From an uncultured bacterium (lineage in GTDB: Bacteria > Planctomycetota > UBA1135 > GCA-002686595): a stretch of 6,600 nucleotides of DNA. The stretch is taken from the NCBI GenBank assembly GCA_902826945.1, contig CADEGS010000237.1, positions 1 to 6,600 on the forward strand. The letters run 5' to 3'. Both the position numbers and the translations under genes were made by a program. Every line of letters begins with the position of its first letter. Positions within the stretch are counted from its first letter, which is position 1. The notes below the pieces were generated by a model that did not search any database, had not been told where the DNA came from, and was given only the letters and a program-made list of their open reading frames with translations. Of the stretch, positions 1 through 5,243 are shown piece after piece.

Positions 1-13
1 CTGAGACAGGACA

Positions 14-580
14 TCAGCCTTGCATGCGCCGCTCGAGCCACGCCCGCGCCATCTGCCAGTCCAGGCGCACGGTGCGCTCGGCGATCCCGAGCAGGTCGGC
101 GATCTCCTGCGTCGAGAGGCCGGCGACGAAGCGCAGCTCGACCACCTCGGCCTGGCGCTCGTTCATCGCGCGCAGCGCTTCCAGCGCTTCCTGCAACGCG
201 AGCAGGTCGATCGAGACGCCGTCGGCGCCCTGCAGCTCCTCCTCGACGCTCACGCGGCGCATCCCGCCGCCGCGCTTGTCGCGCGCGCGCGAGCGCGCGT
301 GGTCGGTCAGGATCTGGCGCATCGCCACCGCCGCGACGCGGAAGAAGTGGATGCGGTCGTTGTAGTCCTGGCTCTGCGCGCTCACCAGGCGCACCCAGGC
401 GTCGTGCACGAGCGCCGTCGGCTGCAGCGTGTGCCCCTGGCGCTGGTGGCGGAAGGCGTCCTGCGCGAGGCGCCGCAGCTGCTCGTAGACGCGGGGCAGG
501 AGGCGGTCCAGCGCCTCCTTCTCCCCGTCGCGCAGCTGGCGCAGCTGCAGCGTGATGTCGCCCGAGGTCTCGTCGGACAT
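14..580 (-). CDS. ECF-type RNA polymerase sigma factor (PF07638 / TIGR02999-like)
   Basis: A 188-residue alternative sigma factor that would direct core RNA polymerase to a specific promoter set. Region sigma-2 lies at about residues 10-100 and includes TLQPTALVHDAWVRL (51-65), then FFRVAAVAMRQILTDHARSR (79-98) and a basic KRGGG tail (102-106). Both motifs are hallmarks of this Planctomycetota/Acidobacteriota family. After a variable linker (about 107-135), sigma-4 runs from 141 to 186 with a clear helix-turn-helix (LSTQEIADLLGIAERTV, 155-171). Length is normal for the family and both domains look intact. No anti-sigma gene is visible. Family members often sit beside a PknB-like Ser/Thr kinase, but the downstream side lies outside the window. 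The ATG at 580 is chosen because the reading frame fits the family N terminus. No good Shine-Dalgarno sequence precedes it, and a promoter-like hexamer lies only 8 nt upstream, suggesting a leaderless message. Family assignment is from recognised motifs; regulon and trigger are unknown. Confidence 0.93.
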   Translation of the reverse strand: MSDETSGDITLQLRQLRDGEKEALDRLLPRVYEQLRRLAQDAFRHQRQGHTLQPTALVHDAWVRLVSAQSQDYNDRIHFFRVAAVAMRQILTDHARSRARDKRGGGMRRVSVEEELQGADGVSIDLLALQEALEALRAMNERQAEVVELRFVAGLSTQEIADLLGIAERTVRLDWQMARAWLERRMQG

Positions 581-588
581 CCCGCTCG

Positions 589-617
589 ACGGTAGCGCCG
601 CGCGGGCGGGGCGGCCA
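589..617 (-). promoter_or_regulatory. Candidate promoter of the ECF sigma factor gene
   Basis: On the minus strand, TGGCCG (617-612) is followed by a 17-bp spacer and TACCGT (594-589). The -10 keeps the three most conserved sigma-70 positions (T, A and the final T). The -35 is poor (3 of 6). The expected transcription start is near 582, two bases before the ATG at 580. The same GCTA(C/G)(C/G)GT pattern precedes two other genes in the window, which is the main reason to record it. It is an inference from spacing and similarity only. Confidence 0.35.
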
Positions 618-652
618 GGAGGGGAGCGCCGCGCGGCCCCCGATTTCGGTCG

Positions 653-678
653 CCGCTCGCGAGCGGGACGTCGTCCCG
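653..678. repeat. Two overlapping palindromes, possible operator
   Basis: Positions 653-666 form a perfect 14-bp palindrome (CCGCTCGCGAGCGG). It overlaps a second inverted repeat at 664-678, where CGGGAC (664-669) and GTCCCG (673-678) flank GTC. They lie about 75 bp upstream of the sigma factor start and about 180 bp upstream of the lipoprotein start. That is a plausible place for a dimeric regulator to bind, but in DNA this rich in G+C such palindromes also arise by chance. Confidence 0.35.
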
Positions 679-855
679 GGGGGAGGGACCCCGTGCCCTC
701 GGGCGAGCCGGCCCGCGCCGCGCGCGACCGGGCAGGGGCGGCGGCGGATCTCCCGAGGAGCGCTCAAGGCCGCTCGCGGCCTCGACCGATGCCCCCTCGA
801 TCCACCGCGGGCGGCCGCTCCGGCCCCTGCACCGACCCGTCCCCCTGGACCACCC

Positions 856-1551
856 ATGCACGCACGCATCGCCTCGAAGCTCTTCCCGACCGCCGGGCTC
901 GCCGCGCTGCTCGCGCTCGCGAGCTGCCAGGACCTGAGCAGCCTCGTGACCGGCGAGAAGTTCCTGCTCGCGCCCAAGGAGTCGCCGCGGGTCGAGGTCG
1001 AGCTGGACTTCGCCGTGCGCGACCCGTTCTACGCGCCGCTCCAGGGCGTCGACCGCGCAGCGCTCGAGGCCGAGATGAAGACGGTCGCGCTCTCGCTGGC
1101 GGACGTCGGCCTGCGCTTCTACCCGGTGGCGAGCAGCTCCTACGGAGCCGGCGACGCGCGCCCCGAGCGGCGCATGGTGATCGAGGTCGAGCGCCTCGAC
1201 CTCGCCATCGACGAGGACACGGTCGAGAAGGAGGGCGAGCCGCTGCGCATCGTCGCCACGGTCGAGGGCGTCACGTGCCTCGTGCGGGCGCGCGTCGAGA
1301 AGCGCCGCTCGAACGGCCCGCCGCTCGTCGTCGGCGCCGGCGAGGCGCAGGGTCGCGTGCGCCCCGGGCCCGCGACCGAGGAGACCGCCCTGCTGCCGAC
1401 CTTCGCCGTGCCGCCCGCCGTCGCGGGCCACGAGGGCCTGCGCGTCGAGAAGCAGGACGTGCTCGACGCCTTCGAGGAAGGCGCCGTGGACGCGCTGCGC
1501 GCGGTCGTGAAGGCGGTCGATCGAGACCTCGCGGCGTCGGGCGGGCGCTGA
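856..1551 (+). CDS. Small exported lipoprotein of unknown function
   Basis: A 231-residue predicted lipoprotein. The N terminus has a short basic region (R4, K8), a hydrophobic stretch (about 12-22) and a lipobox L21-A22-S23-C24, so signal peptidase II should cleave before Cys24. Q25-D26 follow. The mature part begins with a low-complexity linker. It then shows an alternating pattern of predicted strand (46-54), helix (66-82, ending in an ALSLADVGLRFYP turn), strands (105-117, 129-147, 156-168), a linker, and a C-terminal amphipathic helix (202-227). That order loosely resembles small YajG-like outer-membrane lipoproteins, but this is a fold impression, not a recognised family. One further cysteine, C141, lies in a predicted strand. 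The ATG at 856 puts the signal peptide exactly at the N terminus. There is no real Shine-Dalgarno sequence (only GGA at 847-849 in a C-rich stretch). The neighbouring sigma factor is divergent. No function is claimed beyond envelope localisation. Confidence 0.85.
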   Translation: MHARIASKLFPTAGLAALLALASCQDLSSLVTGEKFLLAPKESPRVEVELDFAVRDPFYAPLQGVDRAALEAEMKTVALSLADVGLRFYPVASSSYGAGDARPERRMVIEVERLDLAIDEDTVEKEGEPLRIVATVEGVTCLVRARVEKRRSNGPPLVVGAGEAQGRVRPGPATEETALLPTFAVPPAVAGHEGLRVEKQDVLDAFEEGAVDALRAVVKAVDRDLAASGGR

Positions 1552-1553
1552 GC

Positions 1554-1598
1554 CGCCGCGCGGGGCGCGCGCGGCGCCGTCGATCGGCACGGCCGATC
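1554..1598 (+). terminator. Two hairpins just after the lipoprotein stop codon, possible terminator
   Basis: The first hairpin starts 3 nt after the stop: CGCCGCGCG (1554-1562) pairs with CGCGCGGCG (1568-1576) around GGGCG. A second follows at once: GATCGGC (1582-1588) and GCCGATC (1592-1598) around ACG. There is no T-run, so these do not make a classical intrinsic terminator. They could block RNA decay or assist termination. Position immediately behind the gene supports a 3'-end role. Confidence 0.4.
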
Positions 1599-1630
1599 CG
1601 CGCAACTCGCCGACGAGCGCGAGGCGAGGG

Positions 1631-1659
1631 TTCGCTCTCGGGCGCTCACCTGCTACGGT
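1631..1659 (+). promoter_or_regulatory. Candidate promoter of the mechanosensitive channel gene
   Basis: TTCGCT (1631-1636) lies 17 bp upstream of TACGGT (1654-1659). TG at 1651-1652 adds an extended -10 (TGC before the hexamer). Both hexamers match sigma-70 at 3 of 6 positions, including the T, A and final T of the -10. Transcription would start near 1666. An inverted repeat CTCACC / GGTGAG (1645-1650, 1657-1662) straddles the -10 and could serve as an operator. A 6-bp stem with a TTCG loop (1625-1640) overlaps the -35. Confidence 0.45.
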
Positions 1660-1668
1660 GAGGCTCCG

Positions 1669-1771
1669 CGCCGGCGGCGAGCGCCGCCGGCGGGCCGCGC
1701 GCGCCGAGGCGCGCGCGGCGCTCGCGGAGCTCCAGGGCTGCGTCCGCGGGCGCTTGCGCCCCGCGCGGACG
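1669..1771 (+). promoter_or_regulatory. Structured 5' leader: three consecutive hairpins upstream of the channel gene
   Basis: Hairpin A pairs CGCCGGCGGC (1669-1678) with GCCGCCGGCG (1683-1692) around GAGC. Hairpin B begins after one base: GCCGCGCGCGCC (1694-1705) is perfectly complementary to GGCGCGCGCGGC (1708-1719), giving a CGAG loop, which fits the stable YNMG tetraloop pattern. Hairpin C pairs CGTCCGCG (1741-1748) with CGCGGACG (1764-1771) and GGCGC (1749-1753) with GCGCC (1756-1760). It has a CTTG loop and a 3-nt bulge (1761-1763) on its 3' side. Hairpin C ends 4 nt before the ATG at 1776 and buries GGA (1767-1769), the only Shine-Dalgarno-like bases. Pairings are read directly; a regulatory role is inferred. 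Confidence 0.5.
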
Positions 1772-1775
1772 AGCG

Positions 1776-2921
1776 ATGGACCCCTCCGACTGGAATCTCC
1801 CCGACTGGCTGCTGCAGGACGTGGCGGGGAACCCGGTGTGGGCCTGGCTGGTGGCGCTGCCGGTGGCCTTCGCCGCCTTCCTCCTGCTGTCGTCCGTGCG
1901 CGCTCTCGTGCGCCGGCGCGGCGCGCGGATGAAGGAGCGCGAGGAGCGCCGCGCGCAGGCCGAGGACCAGGAGGAGCGCGCGGCGCACGTGCTGCGGCCG
2001 GGCGACGCGCTCGAGGCGCTGGGCGCGACCAGCGCGTGGTTCCTCGCCGTGCTGTCCCTCTTCGCGGGCTCGCTCTCGCTGCAGATCGACCAGCGCTGGC
2101 AGTCGGTGCTGCACGCGCTGACGACGGTGGCGCTGGTCGTGCAGGGCGGGCTGTGGGTCTCGCGCCTGGCGCTCGTCGCGCTCTCGCGCATCGTCTCGGC
2201 GCGCCGCACGCGCGACCCCGCCAGCGTGACGGGCTTCACCGCGATCGCGGTCCTGCTGCGCGCGGCGATCTGGGTCGTGGTCGCGCTGCTCGTGCTGGCC
2301 AACCTCGGCATCGAGGTGACGGGCCTGATCGCCGGGCTCGGCATCGGCGGCATCGCGATCGCCCTCGCCGTGCAGAGCGCGCTCTCCGACCTCCTGGCCT
2401 CGCTCACGATCGTGCTCGACCGACCCTTCGAGGTCGGCGACTTCATCATCGTCGGCGACCTGATGGGGACGGTCGAGAACGTCGGGCTGAAGACGACGCG
2501 CCTGCGCAGCCTGTCGGGCGAGCAGCTCGTCTTCGCCAACAGCGACCTGCTCGGCAGCCGCATCCAGAACTACAAGCGCATGCGCGAGCGCCGCGTGCTG
2601 TTCTCCTTCGGCGTCGTGTACCAGACGAGCGCCGAGGAGCTGGAGGCGATCCCCGGGCTCGTGCGCGACATCGTGGGCAAGCAGCCGAAGACGCGCTTCG
2701 ACCGCGCGCACTTCCGCTCGTACGGCGACAGCTCGCTCGACTTCGAGGTCGTCTACTACATGCTCGTGCCCGACTACAACGCGATGATGGACGCGCAGCA
2801 GGGGATCAACCTCGCGCTCTTCCGCGCCTTCGAGGAGCGCGGCATCGAGTTCGCCTACCCCACGCGCACGCTCTTCGTGCAGCGCGAGGAGCCGGCCGAG
2901 GAGGCCGCCGCTCCCGCCTAG
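1776..2921 (+). CDS. MscS-family mechanosensitive ion channel
   Basis: A 381-residue small-conductance mechanosensitive channel that would sit in the cytoplasmic membrane and release solutes when tension rises after hypo-osmotic shock. Five membrane segments are visible at about 21-41, 84-104, 111-135, 154-176 and 182-209. A charged, coiled-coil-like loop (45-75, rich in R and E) separates the first two. The last segment is the pore-lining helix with the small-residue pattern GLGIGGIAIALAVQ (187-200). Aligned by eye to E. coli MscS with Q200 at Q112, the gate leucines L105 and L109 correspond to I193 and L197. The MscS beta domain begins with RPFEVGDFI (216-224), and the alpha/beta vestibule domain ends near YPTRTLFVQ (361-369), followed by an acidic/alanine tail. 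Length exceeds E. coli MscS (286 aa) because of the two extra N-terminal helices. The ATG at 1776 follows a hairpin-covered weak ribosome-binding site. An unknown exported protein gene follows after 32 bp, probably in the same operon. Confidence 0.95.
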   Translation: MDPSDWNLPDWLLQDVAGNPVWAWLVALPVAFAAFLLLSSVRALVRRRGARMKEREERRAQAEDQEERAAHVLRPGDALEALGATSAWFLAVLSLFAGSLSLQIDQRWQSVLHALTTVALVVQGGLWVSRLALVALSRIVSARRTRDPASVTGFTAIAVLLRAAIWVVVALLVLANLGIEVTGLIAGLGIGGIAIALAVQSALSDLLASLTIVLDRPFEVGDFIIVGDLMGTVENVGLKTTRLRSLSGEQLVFANSDLLGSRIQNYKRMRERRVLFSFGVVYQTSAEELEAIPGLVRDIVGKQPKTRFDRAHFRSYGDSSLDFEVVYYMLVPDYNAMMDAQQGINLALFRAFEERGIEFAYPTRTLFVQREEPAEEAAAPA

Positions 2922-2941
2922 CGCCGGGGCCGGCCGCAGGC

Positions 2942-2947
2942 GAGGAT
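2942..2947 (+). promoter_or_regulatory. Ribosome-binding site that fixes the start at 2954
   Basis: GAGGAT lies 6 nt before the ATG at 2954 and is the clearest Shine-Dalgarno-like sequence in the window. It supports 2954 as the start of the 686-residue gene, although the reading frame stays open far upstream as a shadow of the channel gene. Confidence 0.6.
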
Positions 2948-2953
2948 CTCGCC

Positions 2954-5014
2954 ATGCGCCGCCGCCGCCCGTCCCTCGTGCTGATCGCCCTCGCGCCGCT
3001 CGCGATCCCCGCGCCCGCGCCGCAGGACGCCGGCTCCCCGCCGGCGGAGGATCCGGCCCCGATCGACGAGGAGGAGCTCCAGCGGCTCATGGAGGAGAAC
3101 CGCCGGCGCCTCGAGGAAGGCCGGCGGCAGATAGAGGAGGCGAAGCACGGGCTGGCCGCGATGCGCGACGCCACGCTCGAGATGGCGCTGCGCGCCGAGG
3201 CAGAGCTCGCGCGGCTCGGCTCGAGCAAGCCCTGGCCGCCCGAGGATCCCGCCTTCGGCTCGGCCGCGGCCTGGCGCGAGGCCGTGCTGGGAGCCGAGGC
3301 GCTCGCGCCGGCGGGGCTGCTCGGGCGCGTCGAGCGCGTGCGCCTGTCCGTCTCGCGCACGCCGCAGGTCAGCGCGCTCTTCCCCGACGACACCGATCTC
3401 CTGATCGAGGTCGCGCGCGCCGTCTTCGCGGCGGGCAAGCGCACGCATCCCGACGCCCCGGTGGCGCTCGAGCTCGCGCTGTCCCTGTCGCAGATGAACC
3501 TGCCGCCCTCCGACGGCGGCGCGCCGGAGGAGCTGCACCTGCTCGCGTGCACGGCGTCCTTGGTCGTGCCCGCGCGCGCGCTGCGCGAGGGCGCCATCCA
3601 GCACGCGTCGCTGACGGTCGGCCGCTTCCCCGCCTTCGACGTGGGGCCCGGCTTCCTCGGCCCGGCCGAGCTCTCCGCGGCGATCGACGCCGCCGTGCGC
3701 GGCCTGTTCGAGGCGCTCGCGGGCGCGCAGGACGCGCCCGCCGCGCCGTCGCGCTGGTCGGCGCTCGTCGCCGACGCGGCGCGCGCCGACGCGCTGCTCG
3801 CGGCGTTCGCGGCCTCGCGCCGCGAGGAGGCCGAGCTCGGAGCGGGGCTCGCCGACGCCGCCGCGGCGGGGGAGCTCCGCGTCGCGGTCTCCGGCGCCGA
3901 GGGCGCGCCCGCCGGCGAGGCCCCGGGCGGCGACGAGCTGCAAGCGCTGTGGACCGAGCGCCTGCCCGCGCGCGGGCTCGCGCTCGGCGCGGCGGGCGCG
4001 CCGGCGCTGCGCCACGAGCTCCGTTACGCCTCCGGCGCCGGGCTGCGCGGCGCGCCCTGGCTCGCGCTCGTCTCCTCGCGCGTGTCGGTGCGCGAGGAGG
4101 ACTGCCTGGCGGTGCTCGACGGCGCGCTGCTGCGCCTGTGCGGCGACACGCTGAGCGCCGAGCGGCTGGCCTTCGTGCTGCCCGGCGGGGTGCGCGACGA
4201 GGTGCTCGCGCTCGTGGAGCGCTCGCTCGCGGACGTGCTCGACGGCTTCGGGCGGCTCGGGCCGCCGCCGCTGCCGCCGCACCCCGACGCGGACGCGGTC
4301 GCGCGCACGCTGCGCTCGAAGGCGCGCCTGCCGCTCGCCGACGAGGTCGTGCTCGCGCTCGCGAACCGGATCGCGCACGGCCTGGAGGCGCCGGGCATCC
4401 CGGCCGGCATGCGCCGGGAATGGATCGTCGAGAACGGCGGCGAGCGCTGGTACCAGCTCGTGTGGGCCGGCCAGGCGCGCGGCGCGCGCAGCGTGCCCGC
4501 CTCGGTGCGCGAGGCGATCGACCGCGCGATCGACGGCATGCTGCGCGACGACCCGCTCGCCTTCTGGGCCTTCGACGACCTGTGGAGCGCGGGCATCGGC
4601 TACCGGGTCGAGCTGCCGCCGGACTACGCCGCGGTGTACCTCACGGCGCGGCGGCCCTCGGGGCCGGGCGCGCTGCGCAGCGTGCAGGTGCTGGACGCCG
4701 CCGAGTGGGCGCGGCGAACGATGCTGCGGCTCGACCTGGACGCGCAGCGCGCGCCATTCCAGCGGCTCGGCGAGCTGCGCGAGACGCTGCGCGGCGCGCG
4801 CGTGCTCGCCTGCGAGTACATCCCTCCCGGCGGCGAGATGAACCTGACCTACGCGCGCGCCTTCTGGCACGGCGCGGCCCCGGCGGGCTGGAGCGCGGTC
4901 CAGGGGACGCTGCCGCCCGGGATCGGGCTCGACCGGCTCGGCCCGCCGCAGGAGCGCGCGCCGAGCACGCTCGCTGCGGCCGACGGCGTCCTGGCCGCGG
5001 CCGGGATCCGCTAG
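2954..5014 (+). CDS. Large exported coiled-coil protein of unknown function
   Basis: A 686-residue protein I do not recognise. The N terminus is basic (R2-R5) then hydrophobic (about 7-20), followed by a Pro/Ala-rich stretch (19-37). It reads as a Sec signal peptide with probable cleavage around 22-26, so the product should be periplasmic or secreted. Residues 38-88 form a highly charged, heptad-like helix (EEELQRLMEENRRRLEEGRR at 39-58), a likely coiled coil. The rest looks globular, with no further membrane segment. It seems to contain loosely similar modules, each a pair of strands followed by a helix (about 193-257, 368-435 and 495-540). The C-terminal part (about 545-686) is richer in aromatic residues, including the motifs EYIPPGGEMNLTYARAFWHG (621-640). 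Cysteines are few (C199, C384, C396, C620). No catalytic motif was identified. The start at 2954 is set by a ribosome-binding site and the signal peptide. The 32-bp gap behind the MscS gene suggests co-transcription. Confidence 0.87.
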   Translation: MRRRRPSLVLIALAPLAIPAPAPQDAGSPPAEDPAPIDEEELQRLMEENRRRLEEGRRQIEEAKHGLAAMRDATLEMALRAEAELARLGSSKPWPPEDPAFGSAAAWREAVLGAEALAPAGLLGRVERVRLSVSRTPQVSALFPDDTDLLIEVARAVFAAGKRTHPDAPVALELALSLSQMNLPPSDGGAPEELHLLACTASLVVPARALREGAIQHASLTVGRFPAFDVGPGFLGPAELSAAIDAAVRGLFEALAGAQDAPAAPSRWSALVADAARADALLAAFAASRREEAELGAGLADAAAAGELRVAVSGAEGAPAGEAPGGDELQALWTERLPARGLALGAAGAPALRHELRYASGAGLRGAPWLALVSSRVSVREEDCLAVLDGALLRLCGDTLSAERLAFVLPGGVRDEVLALVERSLADVLDGFGRLGPPPLPPHPDADAVARTLRSKARLPLADEVVLALANRIAHGLEAPGIPAGMRREWIVENGGERWYQLVWAGQARGARSVPASVREAIDRAIDGMLRDDPLAFWAFDDLWSAGIGYRVELPPDYAAVYLTARRPSGPGALRSVQVLDAAEWARRTMLRLDLDAQRAPFQRLGELRETLRGARVLACEYIPPGGEMNLTYARAFWHGAAPAGWSAVQGTLPPGIGLDRLGPPQERAPSTLAAADGVLAAAGIR

Positions 5015-5022
5015 CCGAATGT

Positions 5023-5038
5023 GCGGGTAGCCCGCTTT
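5023..5038 (+). terminator. Weak intrinsic terminator candidate
   Basis: Eight bases after the stop at 5014, GCGGG (5023-5027) and CCCGC (5031-5035) form a short stem around TAG, followed directly by TTT (5036-5038). The stem is only 5 bp and the T-run only 3, but it is the only hairpin plus T-run in the window. It sits where the channel operon should end. Confidence 0.4.
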
Positions 5039-5084
5039 CGCCGGAACCCGCGGGCCCGCGCGCACGTCCTTCGAGCCGCGCGGG

Positions 5085-5113
5085 TTGTCCCTGGCGGCGT
5101 GGCCCGCTAGCGT
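5085..5113 (+). promoter_or_regulatory. Candidate promoter of the FG-GAP protein gene
   Basis: TTGTCC (5085-5090, 4 of 6 matches to the sigma-70 -35) is followed by exactly 17 bp and TAGCGT (5108-5113), which keeps T, A and the final T of the -10. Transcription would start near 5120. This is the best promoter candidate in the window. Its -35 coincides with the upstream TTG that could otherwise be taken as a start codon. The right half of an inverted repeat (5079-5086) overlaps the -35, so repression there is conceivable. Confidence 0.5.
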
Positions 5114-5188
5114 TCCCCGCCTGGAGCCGCGACGGGGGGCGGAACGGCTCGAGCTCCTCGACCGTCCTACCCCCACAGCGCCTCCCCG

Positions 5189-5225
5189 CCGCGGACCGTC
5201 TCCCTTCGGAGCCGGTCGGCCGCGG
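5189..5225 (+). promoter_or_regulatory. Bulged hairpin in the FG-GAP gene leader
   Basis: CCGCGG (5189-5194) pairs with CCGCGG (5220-5225), ACCG (5195-5198) with CGGT (5213-5216), and CTCC (5200-5203) with GGAG (5208-5211) around CTTC. There is one mismatch and a 3-nt bulge (5217-5219) on the 3' side. It ends 18 nt before the ATG. No Shine-Dalgarno sequence lies between the hairpin and the start. Layout resembles the last hairpin before the channel gene, though the sequence differs. Confidence 0.4.
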
Positions 5226-5243
5226 ACCACCCTGCGTCGCACC

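Larger units (their letters stand above)
581..855. other. Divergent intergenic region between sigma factor and lipoprotein genes
   Basis: A 275-bp spacer between divergently transcribed genes, so it should hold both promoters. A candidate promoter for the sigma factor is at the left edge. The middle has two overlapping palindromes (653-678), and a 7-bp inverted repeat lies at 767-782 (AGGCCGC / GCGGCCT with TC between). The dinucleotide TA occurs only once (593-594). No convincing -10 element for the lipoprotein gene is therefore visible, and its promoter was not located. No credible small gene was found; the frames open through here are shadows created by high G+C. Confidence 0.7.
5015..5243 (+). 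other. Intergenic region and probable 5' leader of the FG-GAP gene
   Basis: A 229-bp non-coding spacer. It holds, in order, a short terminator-like hairpin, a 12-bp palindrome CGCGGGCCCGCG (5049-5060), an inverted repeat AACCCGCG / CGCGGGTT (5045-5052, 5079-5086) whose right half touches the promoter, a candidate promoter, and a leader of about 124 nt with an inverted repeat CGTTCC / GGAACG (5111-5116, 5141-5146) and a bulged hairpin. The FG-GAP frame stays open back to a TTG at 5085, but the encoded residues look like translated non-coding DNA. Confidence 0.6.

Noticed and set aside
552..855. Small gene in the divergent spacer (frame open on the plus strand from 552)
   Set aside because: It runs through the lipoprotein gene in another frame, with Arg/Gly/Ala-rich composition and no ribosome-binding site.
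382..1605. 407-codon minus-strand frame spanning the lipoprotein gene and part of the sigma factor
   Set aside because: Overlaps two well-supported genes, has biased composition and shows no domain.
1645..1662. CTCACC / GGTGAG inverted repeat as a terminator
   Set aside because: Only 6 bp, with no T-run after it, and it coincides with the extended -10; an operator or chance is more likely.
1658..2953. Upstream extension of the exported protein to 1118 residues
   Set aside because: The first 432 residues are an Arg/Ala/Gly-rich out-of-frame reading of the channel gene. The ATG at 2954 has a ribosome-binding site and begins a signal peptide.
5085..5243. TTG start giving a 504-residue FG-GAP protein
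   Set aside because: It would bury the signal peptide 53 residues in, and the TTG is part of the best -35 candidate.
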